A DNA stretch of 50,879 nt from positions 1 through 50,879 of the forward strand of contig DJZU01000028.1 in NCBI GenBank assembly GCA_002448715.1, read 5' to 3'. Of the stretch, positions 1 to 8,163 are shown piece after piece. The position numbers were made by a program, and so were the translations under genes. Position 1 is the first letter of the stretch; each line of letters begins with the position of its first letter. This stretch comes from Candidatus Neomicrothrix sp. UBA6944 (GTDB lineage: Bacteria; Actinomycetota; Acidimicrobiia; Acidimicrobiales; Poriferisodalaceae). Below the pieces are notes generated by a model, which saw nothing but the letters and a program-made list of their open reading frames with translations, did no database searches and was not told the origin of the DNA.

Positions 1-150
1 ACTCAGCTTCGAGAAAACAAACCCTTGAAAACAAAGAATCGTGCATCGCTATGAAGTGCTCAGGGACAGTAGTCCCTCGCACATCTCGACTCTGGACACC
101 CAGAGCGAACCAAGAACGTGCTTCCTCCCAGCGAGGCAAGCGCAACATAT
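1..150 (+). other. 23S-5S rRNA internal spacer (partial)
   Basis: This stretch precedes the 5S rRNA and has no convincing coding ORF. It contains a small hairpin (AGGGAC at 62-67 pairing with GTCCCT at 72-77), typical of rRNA processing spacers. The 3' end of 23S rRNA is not recognisable here, so it probably lies just upstream of the window. Spacer identity is inferred from position only. Confidence 0.5.
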
Positions 151-268
151 TTCTGGTGGTTATGGCGGCAGGGATACACCCGTTTCCATTCCGAACACGG
201 AAGTTAAGCCTGTCAGCGCCGATGGTACTTGGGGGAAGACCCCCTGGGAGAGTAGGACGCCGCCAGAA
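151..268 (+). rRNA. rrf: 5S ribosomal RNA
   Basis: A 118-nt segment with the 5S hallmarks. The 5' end TTCTGGTGG pairs with the 3' end CCGCCAGAA to close helix I. The conserved internal segments CCATTCCGAACACGGAAG and GTAAGCC-like loop B/C sequence are present, followed by the GATGGTACT and GGGAGAGTAGG blocks of helices IV and V. The boundaries come from the closing helix and may be off by one or two bases. It is the last gene of an rRNA operon whose 16S and 23S lie outside the window. Confidence 0.95.
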
Positions 269-277
269 TTTCTCTAA

Positions 278-336
278 GAAGGGCCTCTTTCACTCCCTCG
301 TCAGGCTTTGACGAACACGGGTGATAGAGGCCCTTC
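278..336 (+). terminator. rRNA operon terminator
   Basis: An 11-bp perfect stem (278-288 GAAGGGCCTCT with 326-336 AGAGGCCCTTC) encloses a second 6-bp hairpin (TCGTCA 298-303 with TGACGA 309-314). It is followed closely by a short T run at 341-344. It starts 9 bases after the 5S, so it is the expected terminator of the rRNA operon. Confidence 0.85.
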
Positions 337-392
337 GTAGTTTTCAGCGTCAATAGACGCAACATCTGTCAATTGTTTGCAGGTAGAGCCCG

Positions 393-398
393 TACCCT
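393..398 (+). promoter_or_regulatory. Candidate -10 box for the TPR gene
   Basis: TACCCT followed by 8 bases and the in-frame GTG at 407. It resembles the leaderless pattern seen at other transcription-unit starts in the window (TANNNT, 6-7 bases, start codon) but with one extra base, so it is less certain. It lies just downstream of the rRNA terminator, where a new promoter is expected. Confidence 0.4.
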
Positions 399-406
399 GG
401 TCCTCT

Positions 407-1423
407 GTGAACAACCGGAGCGGCCGTCCGCGCAGCACTGGTCGGAGAGACCAAAAACATTCCCAGGGCAACAAGAGGGATAACAGAAGCGGTCCTCCGC
501 GCTCACGCAACAACAACCAAGACCGCGACCGTCGAAAAACGTCAGCAGGTCGTGGCGAGAACAATCAGCGCCGTGGCCACGGCGTCGAAAAACCAGAACG
601 GCACTTTGGAGAAAACGCCCGTGGGTCGCGCTGGGGAGGCGTGGCTCGACGCGGAGCACACAACGCCAGTATCGACCAAGGAGGCCCTAGACCTTCAAGC
701 GAGGATGCATCTCCGCCGCCGAACCGAGACGAAGATGTCTGGCGCCGTGTCGACAAGAAGTCACGAACCACTCAACCTCGGCGACGCAGCCCCGTCGCAC
801 CAATACCAGAGCTCGATCCAAGCCAAACGAAACACCTATCGAAGACAGAGCGTGACCGACTGGCTCGAAACATCGCAAATGCAGGGGAACACTTTCTGGC
901 AGATCGATTCGGTGAAGTGGAAAAGATCACGCGACAGCTTCTAAAAAAGCACCCCAGTGTTGCCGAGATTCATGAACTTCATGGATTGACCCTGTATCGC
1001 CTCGGCAGGTGGCGTGACGCGTTGGAACGACTTGAGCGTTTTACACAACTGACCGGAGATGTCGATCAATTCCCGGTTATGGCTGATTGCCATCGAGCGC
1101 TCGGGGAGATCGAATCGGTCCGAAAACTCTGGGATGAATTGAGGTCCGCGGGTCCAGAACCTTCCATCTTGACCGAAGGTCGAATAGTCATGGCTGGAGC
1201 ACTAGCCGACACCGGCGACGTAGCAGCAGGAATACGGCTGCTAGAGAAGGGGCCAATAAAGACTAAACGGGCCCGTGAGTACCATGTAAGACTCTGGTAT
1301 GCGCTCGCGGATCTATATGAACGAGGCGGAGATCATCAAAGAGCCCGTCGAGGATTTGAACGAATCGAACAAGTTGAGCCCAGCTACGCGGACGTACCTA
1401 ACCGCCTTGAGTCACTCTCATAA
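407..1423 (+). CDS. TPR-repeat protein with disordered basic N-terminus (Rv1691-like)
   Basis: A protein of about 338 aa. The first ~140 residues are low complexity, rich in Arg, Asn, Gly and Ser with many RG/RR pairs. The C-terminal half is helical with tetratricopeptide-like repeats (segments around HELHGLTLYRLGRWRDALE and WYALADLYERGGDHQRARRG). By synteny it is the counterpart of mycobacterial Rv1691, a TPR protein next to the HAD phosphatase and tlyA; its biochemical role is unknown. The basic tail could bind RNA or acidic surfaces, which is only inference. No Shine-Dalgarno is visible. GTG 407 was chosen because TACCCT lies 8 bases upstream; TTG 377 is in the same frame and would add ten residues. 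Confidence 0.75.
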   Translation: MNNRSGRPRSTGRRDQKHSQGNKRDNRSGPPRSRNNNQDRDRRKTSAGRGENNQRRGHGVEKPERHFGENARGSRWGGVARRGAHNASIDQGGPRPSSEDASPPPNRDEDVWRRVDKKSRTTQPRRRSPVAPIPELDPSQTKHLSKTERDRLARNIANAGEHFLADRFGEVEKITRQLLKKHPSVAEIHELHGLTLYRLGRWRDALERLERFTQLTGDVDQFPVMADCHRALGEIESVRKLWDELRSAGPEPSILTEGRIVMAGALADTGDVAAGIRLLEKGPIKTKRAREYHVRLWYALADLYERGGDHQRARRGFERIEQVEPSYADVPNRLESLS

Positions 1424-1552
1424 GGGCGACACGGGCCTAACTTCAGATTCTGGCATTTGCCTCAACCTTTTCATCAGATCTCGCGGCTACGATCTGCTTC
1501 GGCCCGTTGGCCGCGAATTGACCCACCTACTAGCTACCCAAGGAGGCGTTTC

Positions 1553-2611
1553 GTGAGCCTCGACATCGAAGGATTACTAGGAGATCAGGCAACCTATCTC
1601 CTAGACCATAAATGCGAGACCATCTCGCAAGATTTACTGACACTGCCTAGTCCTGATTTTGTCACCGAAGTCCTGTCGGGGACAGATCGCTCACCCCAAG
1701 TGATGCGAAACATGCACGCGTTGTTGAATAACGGAAGGCTCGCTGGCTCAGGCTATGTGTCAATCCTCCCCGTAGATCAAGGAATAGAACACTCGGCAGC
1801 GGCCTCGTTTGCCCCCAACCCCATTTATTTCGACCCGGCAAATATTGTTGAACTTGCGATAGAGGGCGGCTGCAACGCAGTTGCGACGACCTTTGGAGTG
1901 TTGGGCTCGGTAAGCCGCAAATACGCCCACCGGATTCCGTTCATCGCCAAGTTAAATCACAACGAGCTACTCACATTTCCATCCACCTATGACCAAATTA
2001 TGTTCGGATCGGTGGAACAGGCATACGATCTCGGCGCGGCCGGAGTAGGAGCCACGATCTACTTCGGCAGTGACGAAAGCGGACGCCAAATTCAAGAGAC
2101 GGCCGAAGCATTCGAAAAAGCGCACCAACTAGGCATGTTCACGGTCTTGTGGTGCTATTTACGAAATAGCGCAATTGATACTGACGACCAGGACAACCAC
2201 GTCGCAGCCGACGCAACTGGCCAAGCGAACCACATTGGCGTCACTATCGAAGCGGACATCATCAAACAGAAACTTCCCGAGAATAACGGCGCGTTTAACT
2301 TGATTTCAGGGTTCGGCAAAACGCACCCAGACGTATATGAGAAGTTGACATCAGACCACCCAATAGATCTTTGCCGCTGGCAAGTAGCCAATTGCTACAT
2401 GGGTCGAGTGGGGCTGATCAACAGCGGCGGAGCCAGTTCCGGGGCAACCGACTTAGCTGAAGCAGTGATGACAGCCGTCGTGAATAAAAGGGCGGGCGGC
2501 CTTGGCTTGATATCAGGACGCAAGGCTTTCCAGCGCCCTATGGGAGATGGAATCGAACTACTTAACGCAATTCAAGATGTCTATCTCAATGAATCAATTA
2601 CCATCGCGTGA
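1553..2611 (+). CDS. fbaB: Fructose-bisphosphate aldolase class I (FbaB/DhnA type)
   Basis: Reversible cleavage of fructose 1,6-bisphosphate to glyceraldehyde 3-phosphate and dihydroxyacetone phosphate in glycolysis and gluconeogenesis. At 352 aa it matches the E. coli FbaB length and aligns end to end by eye: SILPVDQGIEHSAAASF near the N-terminus, GATIYFGS, LTGQANH-like TGQANH, and NCYMGRVGLINSGGA near the C-terminus. The Schiff-base lysine is K238 in ADIIKQK. The start is GTG 1553, with a perfect AGGAGG at 1541-1546; an upstream in-frame start at 1457 would add 32 residues unlike the family. It sits between the TPR gene and korAB, where mycobacteria have no aldolase, so it is a lineage-specific insertion into an otherwise conserved gene order. 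Confidence 0.95.
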   Translation: MSLDIEGLLGDQATYLLDHKCETISQDLLTLPSPDFVTEVLSGTDRSPQVMRNMHALLNNGRLAGSGYVSILPVDQGIEHSAAASFAPNPIYFDPANIVELAIEGGCNAVATTFGVLGSVSRKYAHRIPFIAKLNHNELLTFPSTYDQIMFGSVEQAYDLGAAGVGATIYFGSDESGRQIQETAEAFEKAHQLGMFTVLWCYLRNSAIDTDDQDNHVAADATGQANHIGVTIEADIIKQKLPENNGAFNLISGFGKTHPDVYEKLTSDHPIDLCRWQVANCYMGRVGLINSGGASSGATDLAEAVMTAVVNKRAGGLGLISGRKAFQRPMGDGIELLNAIQDVYLNESITIA

Positions 2612-2662
2612 GCCGACAATATGAAGAGCCTCGCATTAAGTGAGTATTTAGCGCTCCGCGCG

Positions 2663-2668
2663 TATATT
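2663..2668 (+). promoter_or_regulatory. Possible -10 element for korAB
   Basis: TATATT in the 95-base gap before korA, 38 bases upstream of its GTG. This would leave a roughly 30-base leader containing the Shine-Dalgarno GGGAGGG. No convincing -35 is seen. A CTCCG/CGGAG dyad (2654-2658 and 2671-2675) flanks it. Confidence 0.35.
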
Positions 2669-2706
2669 CTTCGGAGTCGGACCACCACCACCCCCTGGGA
2701 GGGTCT

Positions 2707-4578
2707 GTGACCGATACAGCACCTCGAGAACTACCACTTCAAGAACTAGATGAAGTCATCATCCGATTTGCCGGCGACTCCGGCGACGGCATGCAGTTGA
2801 CCGGTGACCAGTTCACTAGTATCTCGGCCGCGCTGGGTAACGACTTGGCGACATTGCCAGAGTTCCCAGCAGAAATTCGGGCTCCCCAAGGAACATTGGC
2901 CGGAGTATCGGCGTTCCAAGTCCGCATCTCAGATTTTGCTATCACAACACCGGGCGACGCCCCCACTGTCCTAGTCGCTATGAACCCAGCCGCCCTCAAA
3001 GCACAAGTCAAGAATGTGGTCCAGGGCGGAGCCATCATCATCAACACCGATGCGTTCAACGAACGCAACCTGGAGAAGGCCGGCTACGACAGCAACCCCT
3101 TAGAGGATGGCTCGCTAGAGGGTTACAGAACTTACCCGGTTCCGATGAGTCAAATCACTAGGGATGCCGTTGCTGAACACGGAGTGAAGCCGCGAGATGC
3201 TGAAAGATCAAAAAACTTCTTCGCCTTAGGTCTCATTTCTTGGATGTATACGCGTCCAGTCGAGCCGACAATGGAGTTCATCAGCACCAAGTTCAGTGGC
3301 AAAGAATTAGTCATCAAAGCCAACGAAGCGGCGTTCCATGCCGGATACAACTTCGGAGAAACGGCTGAACTTTTCGAGTCCCACTACGAGATAAAGCCAG
3401 CGTCGCTGCCATCGGGCGAATACACCAATGTCAATGGAAACACTGCTTTGGCCTGGGGCTGCGTTGCTGCGGGTCAGCTTGCTCGATTACCGGTGTTCCT
3501 GGGTTCTTACCCGATTACTCCAGCCTCAGATATTCTTCATGATCTGTCCGCCCTCAAAAACTTCGGCGTTCGAACCTTTCAGGCTGAAGACGAGATAGCA
3601 GCCGCGGCCTCAGCTGTGGGAGCCGCATTTGGAGGTGCGCTGTCTTTCACCACGACCTCAGGACCCGGCGTTGCCCTCAAGGGAGAATCCCTCGGATTAG
3701 CGGTCAGTCTTGAATTACCCCTGATCGTCATTGACATACAGAGGGGCGGACCCTCGACGGGTCTTCCTACCAAGCCTGAACAAGCCGATCTGCTGATGGC
3801 CATGTATGGGCGTCACTCCGAATCGCCGATGCCGATCGTTGCCCCCAAGAGCCCCGCAGATTGTTTCAACGCGGCGATAGAAGCCTGCCGCATTGCTCTT
3901 CGCTACCGAACTCCCGTCATGTTGCTTAGTGACGGCTATCTGGCCACCAGTTCGGAGCCCTGGCTGCTACCGGATGTCGATTCCCTCCCAGATATCGGCG
4001 TTGACTTTCACACCGGATTCAACGGCACCAACGAAGATGGCGAAGGAATTTTCCTCCCATACTTAAGGGACCCTGAAACTCTTGCTCGCCCATGGGCAAT
4101 CCCGGGAACACCTGATTTGATGCACCGGATAGGTGGAATCGAAAAAGAAGATGGCTCAGGAAACATCAGCTATGACCCCGAAAACCATCAGAAGATGGTG
4201 GACCTTCGTGCCGCAAAGATTGAAGCCATCGATGTTCCCGACGTTGAGGTCGCAGGTGACCAAGACGCCACCTTCTGTATGTTGGGCTGGGGCTCAACAT
4301 GGGGCGCAATTGACGCGGCTGTGGATCGCCTGCAACAAGGTGGGAAAAAGGTCGCTCACGTTCACCTAAGTCACTTAAACCCTCTACCCAAAAACCTGGG
4401 CGAGGTGTTGGCGGCTTTCGACAAAGTTATTTGCCCCGAGATGAATGACGGACAGCTTGTCAACTTAGTTAGAGCAAAATATCTGATCGATGTTAAACCG
4501 GTAAACAAAATGAACGGTGTGCCGTTCACAACCGCAGAAATAGAGTCTGCGGCACTTCAAGCCATGGACGCCTCTTAA
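2707..4578 (+). CDS. korA: 2-oxoglutarate:ferredoxin oxidoreductase subunit alpha
   Basis: Alpha subunit (623 aa) of a 2-oxoacid:ferredoxin oxidoreductase. It oxidatively decarboxylates a 2-oxoacid, probably 2-oxoglutarate, to the acyl-CoA while reducing ferredoxin. The N-terminal ~200 residues are the gamma-type domain (FAGDSGDGMQLTGDQF, PAEIRAPQGTLAG). The pyrimidine-binding domain follows from about residue 245, with GSYPITPAS, FQAEDEIAA, TTTSGPG and QRGGPSTGLPT. This fused gamma-alpha layout is typical of actinobacterial KorA. GTG 2707 is preceded by the strong Shine-Dalgarno GGGAGGG. It forms an operon with korB, 21 bases downstream. Substrate specificity is inferred from the family; pyruvate or a branched-chain oxoacid cannot be excluded. 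Confidence 0.9.
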   Translation: MTDTAPRELPLQELDEVIIRFAGDSGDGMQLTGDQFTSISAALGNDLATLPEFPAEIRAPQGTLAGVSAFQVRISDFAITTPGDAPTVLVAMNPAALKAQVKNVVQGGAIIINTDAFNERNLEKAGYDSNPLEDGSLEGYRTYPVPMSQITRDAVAEHGVKPRDAERSKNFFALGLISWMYTRPVEPTMEFISTKFSGKELVIKANEAAFHAGYNFGETAELFESHYEIKPASLPSGEYTNVNGNTALAWGCVAAGQLARLPVFLGSYPITPASDILHDLSALKNFGVRTFQAEDEIAAAASAVGAAFGGALSFTTTSGPGVALKGESLGLAVSLELPLIVIDIQRGGPSTGLPTKPEQADLLMAMYGRHSESPMPIVAPKSPADCFNAAIEACRIALRYRTPVMLLSDGYLATSSEPWLLPDVDSLPDIGVDFHTGFNGTNEDGEGIFLPYLRDPETLARPWAIPGTPDLMHRIGGIEKEDGSGNISYDPENHQKMVDLRAAKIEAIDVPDVEVAGDQDATFCMLGWGSTWGAIDAAVDRLQQGGKKVAHVHLSHLNPLPKNLGEVLAAFDKVICPEMNDGQLVNLVRAKYLIDVKPVNKMNGVPFTTAEIESAALQAMDAS

Positions 4579-4599
4579 GAGATAGCAGGATCAATCAAT

Positions 4600-5613
4600 A
4601 TGACTGATACTTCCCCACGCACGGAACCAGCAGACTGGGCAACCGACCAAGAGGTCCGATGGTGTCCAGGCTGTGGTGACTACTCCATTCTCACCGCGAT
4701 GCGCATGCTTATGCCCGAACTTGACGTTGACCGAGAAAACACGGTCTTCATCTCCGGCATTGGATGTGCTGCACGCTTTCCGTATTACATGAACACCTAC
4801 GGCATGCACGGAATCCACGGACGAGCACCAGCAATCGCGACCGGACTCGCAATGGCGAGGCCCGACCTTGATATCTGGGTTATCGGCGGCGATGGCGACA
4901 TGATGTCAATTGGTGGCAACCACCTGATTCACTCTTTGCGGAGAAACGTCAATATCAAAATCCTCCTCTTTAACAACATGATCTATGGCCTTACCAAAGG
5001 CCAGTTCTCGCCCACAAGCGAAGTGGGTAAAGTGACCAAGAGCTCCCCAATGGGGTCTTTGGACGCCCCATTTAACCCAGTGTCGGTTGCCCTTGGCGCT
5101 GAAGCTTCCTTTGTTGCACGTACTCACGACATGGACCGTCAACATATGATGGATATGTTCAGGCGTGCACACGACCATAAAGGCGCATCGATTGTTGAGG
5201 TGTTCCAAAACTGCAACGTCTTCAACGATGGAGCTTGGGAAGGTATCACTAAGAAACAAAATCGAGATAGCAACCTCATCACTCTCGAACACGGTCAACC
5301 AATCAGGTTCGGCGCCGACGGGGAATTCGGTGTATTAGTTGACAATGGAGCCGCCAAGGTCGTATCGGTCGCAGACGTCGGAGTGGACGCATTGCTCGTT
5401 CATGACGAACACAAGCCTGACCCGTCAACTGCGTTTATGCTCAGCCGCCTTTCAAGGGGCCCATTTGAACCGACTCCGATTGGGGTGTTCCGAGCTATCG
5501 AACGTATTGAATACGCCACTTCCTCTACCTCCCAACTTGCTATGGCCCATGAAAACCAGGGCTCGGGCGACCTAGCTAGCTTGTTGCGTTCAAGAGGAAC
5601 TTGGCAGGTCTGA
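4600..5613 (+). CDS. korB: 2-oxoglutarate:ferredoxin oxidoreductase subunit beta
   Basis: Beta subunit (337 aa) that holds thiamine pyrophosphate and the [4Fe-4S] cluster of the korAB complex. The sequence shows RWCPGCGDYSI near residue 22, GIGCAARFPYY, the TPP signature GGDGDMMSIGGNH followed by NIKILLFNNMIYGLTKGQ, and a further cysteine in FQNCNVF. These four cysteines are the expected cluster ligands. There is no extra ferredoxin domain and no ferredoxin gene beside the pair. ATG 4600 follows GCAGGATC. The 3' end overlaps the HAD phosphatase start, which suggests coupled translation. Confidence 0.93.
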   Translation: MTDTSPRTEPADWATDQEVRWCPGCGDYSILTAMRMLMPELDVDRENTVFISGIGCAARFPYYMNTYGMHGIHGRAPAIATGLAMARPDLDIWVIGGDGDMMSIGGNHLIHSLRRNVNIKILLFNNMIYGLTKGQFSPTSEVGKVTKSSPMGSLDAPFNPVSVALGAEASFVARTHDMDRQHMMDMFRRAHDHKGASIVEVFQNCNVFNDGAWEGITKKQNRDSNLITLEHGQPIRFGADGEFGVLVDNGAAKVVSVADVGVDALLVHDEHKPDPSTAFMLSRLSRGPFEPTPIGVFRAIERIEYATSSTSQLAMAHENQGSGDLASLLRSRGTWQV

Positions 5614-6407
5614 ACGACATCTCCTGGGTACTTGACCTTGACGGAGTTGTATGGCTCGCAGATGAACCGATACCTGGTTCAGCTGCAGCAATAGAGCTAC
5701 TTGATGCGGAACATCACCAAGTCCTCTTCGTAACTAACTTTTCGGCGTTGACCAGTAGACAGGCAGAACAAAAACTCGAAACCTGCGGAATAAAGGCCAA
5801 GGGACGTGTGCTGACCTCAGCCATGGCGGCGGCTTCGCTAGTGGAGCCAGGAGAACAGGTCATCGTGTGTGGCGGCGAAGGCATCATCGAAGCAGTCAAG
5901 AATCGCGGCGCAACACCACTCAACCCACTCCAGGAACACGTCCCAACTAGCGCTATCGATGCGGTGATCGTTGGATTTCACCGCGAGTTCAGCTTTGAGC
6001 GCTTGGCGGCATCTGCACATGCTCTGCATAACGGAGCGAGGCTCATCTCGACCAACAACGATCCTACATACCCGACGCCGCACGGCTTACTACCTGGGAA
6101 CGGCTCGTTGACTGCAGCTGTTGCTGTTGCGGGCAAAACAGAACCCACAATTGCCGGCAAACCTCATGCTCCAATAGCAAACCTTGTTCTGGAACGACTG
6201 GGAGTCGAACGCGGAACCCCAGGCAATATCGTGGTCGGTGACCTCCCTGCCACCGATGGGCTACTCGCCGCTGAGCTAGGTTTCGACTTCGGATTGGTGT
6301 TATCGGGAGTAACCCCCGCTGACCAAGTTGATACATGCGAACCAAAGCCCGACATAGTCGCTCAAGATCTAGAAGCCATGGTGGAAGCCGTATTATCTTC
6401 AGCCTAA
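5601..6407 (+). CDS. HAD-IIA family sugar/glycerol phosphatase (Rv1692-like)
   Basis: A 268-aa haloacid-dehalogenase-fold phosphatase of subclass IIA. Motif I is LDLDGVVWL (nucleophile and general acid aspartates near residue 12). Motif II is FVTNFSA, the motif III lysine is in AGKPHAP, and motif IV is GDLPATDGLLAAELGF. The mycobacterial protein at the same position, Rv1692, is a glycerol-phosphate phosphatase, so that is the best guess for the substrate. The start is TTG 5601, inside the end of korB and preceded by AGAGGA; CTG 5610 is a weaker alternative. Position 6415-6437 carries a small ACCGAC/GTCGGT hairpin after the gene. Confidence 0.85.
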   Translation: MAGLNDISWVLDLDGVVWLADEPIPGSAAAIELLDAEHHQVLFVTNFSALTSRQAEQKLETCGIKAKGRVLTSAMAAASLVEPGEQVIVCGGEGIIEAVKNRGATPLNPLQEHVPTSAIDAVIVGFHREFSFERLAASAHALHNGARLISTNNDPTYPTPHGLLPGNGSLTAAVAVAGKTEPTIAGKPHAPIANLVLERLGVERGTPGNIVVGDLPATDGLLAAELGFDFGLVLSGVTPADQVDTCEPKPDIVAQDLEAMVEAVLSSA

Positions 6408-6502
6408 AGGCAGGACCGACCAAGACTCATCGTCGGTATAGCTGTGCTGGTAGCTTCAACTTATGTGCGGACGCTAATACATAGGCTGAGAGGACAGACG
6501 AA

Positions 6503-7309
6503 GTGAGCCGCCGGCGACTCGATCAAGAAATGATCCGACGCGAACTAGCTTTAACCCGCAGCCAAGCTCAAGAACTGATTGGCTTAGGGCAGGTACTCGT
6601 CGGAGGAGCAGTAGCAACCAAAGCTGCTCGCCTAGTAAACCCGGGAGAGCCCATAGTCCTAACCGGACCAGGCCCTAGGTTCGTTTCACGTGGCGGAGAA
6701 AAGCTTGATGCAGCGCTTACGCGATTTGGGATCGAACCGCAAGGTAAACGAGTCGCTGACGTTGGTGCGTCCACTGGCGGTTTCTCAGATTGCGTGATAC
6801 AGCGGGGAGCCGCACATGTAGTGGCGATCGACGTAGGGCACGGACAACTAGACCACACATTACGTACAGACCCTCGCGTGCGAGTGTTCGAAAGAACCAA
6901 CGTGAGGTTTCTCGAAGTCGACGAAGTTGGAGGACCGGCCAGCCTGGTGGTAGCCGATCTGTCTTTCATCTCGTTAAAAGTTGTCTTCGACAGACTTGCA
7001 GCATTGTGTGAACCTCAAGGTGATCTACTTATCCTGGTAAAGCCTCAATTTGAGGCGGGACGGGCGGAAGCTGCCCGTGGCCAAGGAATTATCCGAAGCC
7101 CCGATGTTTGGCAGCGAGTTTTGGAAGAAGTTAGCGAATGCATACTGAAAGCGAAGTTTGGGGTTATGGGCCTGATGGTGTCGCCGCTTCGCGGCGCTAA
7201 CGGAAACGTTGAATTCTTCGTTCATTGCCGCTCAGGGGTCGAATCGCGGGTCTGCAGTAAAGCGATAGAAGGTGTCGTCAACGAGGCCCGAGAAATGGTG
7301 CTGGCATGA
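6503..7309 (+). CDS. tlyA: TlyA-type rRNA (cytidine-2'-O)-methyltransferase
   Basis: Transfers methyl groups from S-adenosylmethionine to ribose 2'-OH of cytidines in 16S and/or 23S rRNA. The N-terminal S4 RNA-binding domain is in residues ~1-60 (SRRRLDQEMIRRELALTRSQ). An FtsJ-like Rossmann methyltransferase follows, with RGGEKLDAAL, the SAM loop VADVGASTGGFSDC, VADLSFISL and LVKPQFEAGR. The 268-aa length is normal. GTG 6503 follows GAGAGGA. It opens the tlyA-nadK-recN cluster, overlapping nadK by ATGA, as in mycobacteria. A 95-base gap upstream probably carries a promoter, but no clear hexamers stand out. Confidence 0.95.
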   Translation: MSRRRLDQEMIRRELALTRSQAQELIGLGQVLVGGAVATKAARLVNPGEPIVLTGPGPRFVSRGGEKLDAALTRFGIEPQGKRVADVGASTGGFSDCVIQRGAAHVVAIDVGHGQLDHTLRTDPRVRVFERTNVRFLEVDEVGGPASLVVADLSFISLKVVFDRLAALCEPQGDLLILVKPQFEAGRAEAARGQGIIRSPDVWQRVLEEVSECILKAKFGVMGLMVSPLRGANGNVEFFVHCRSGVESRVCSKAIEGVVNEAREMVLA

Positions 7310-8163
7310 GCATCATTTCTATGATGCTGCACCCAGAACGCGGTGACTCCATGCGATTAGCAACACAACTGGCAGATCATTTGATCGGCCAGGGCAACAC
7401 CGTTCGCTTGAACGAAACCGAAGCTGCGGCCATAGATAGACCAGAACTCGGATGCTCTCTAGACGTACTCGCCGACTCGGTTGACCTAGCGGTGAGCATT
7501 GGCGGCGACGGGACAATGCTGCGAACTTTCGAGCGAGTAGCTCGCCAAGGGATCCCAGTGCTGGGAGTCAACGTTGGTGACCTAGGCTATTTGACCGAAT
7601 TCGAAGCCGACGAAGCAAAGGGGGCGATTGAAGCTGCCTTAAAAGGCGCGCTCCCCGTGGAAGAACGATTGATGGTTCAGAGTCGAATCGAACGACCAAA
7701 CGGTCAAAGCGACGGAATATGGACAGGCCTCAACGAAGCCGTGTTGGAGAAGAAATCGCAAGGACATACAGTCCGGCTTGAAGTAACAATCGACGGTTCC
7801 GCCTTTGCTACCTACGCCGGTGATGGACTCATCGTCTCTACGCCTACCGGTTCAACCGCATACAACCTGTCCGCCCGTGGCTCAATCGTTGCCCCTACCC
7901 ATTGGTCGCTCCAACTCACACCAGTAGCGCCCCACATGTTGTTCGACCGGTCCCTGGTGTTGCGCCCAGATACAGAGATCCGAATAGCAGTGCTGGGAGA
8001 ACGAGAAGCAAATCTTTCCGTAGACGGTCGAAGCGTCGCCGTGCTGAGCGGCGGAGATGTGCTGATAGCTACACGCTCGGACGTTATCGCTCGGCTAGTG
8101 ACCTCTGGATCTGGTGGGTTCCACCAAGTGCTGAAACAAAAGTTTGGTTTAAAGGATCGCTGA
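7306..8163 (+). CDS. nadK: NAD kinase
   Basis: ATP- or polyphosphate-dependent phosphorylation of NAD to NADP. The 285-aa protein has the GGDGTM motif (SIGGDGTMLRTF near residue 65), the NE-containing loop LNEAVL, and the C-terminal GDGLIVSTPTGSTAY motif followed by SARG and the APH..RSLVL segment. Its ATG lies inside the tlyA stop (ATGA), and its own stop overlaps recN by one base (TGATG). These are signs of a translationally coupled operon. It is cytoplasmic. Confidence 0.95.
   Translation: MSIISMMLHPERGDSMRLATQLADHLIGQGNTVRLNETEAAAIDRPELGCSLDVLADSVDLAVSIGGDGTMLRTFERVARQGIPVLGVNVGDLGYLTEFEADEAKGAIEAALKGALPVEERLMVQSRIERPNGQSDGIWTGLNEAVLEKKSQGHTVRLEVTIDGSAFATYAGDGLIVSTPTGSTAYNLSARGSIVAPTHWSLQLTPVAPHMLFDRSLVLRPDTEIRIAVLGEREANLSVDGRSVAVLSGGDVLIATRSDVIARLVTSGSGGFHQVLKQKFGLKDR

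Noticed and set aside
7902..8162. N-terminal extension of recN
   Set aside because: It lies entirely inside nadK in another frame; RecN's MLLELSVQNLGVIE start fits ATG 8163.
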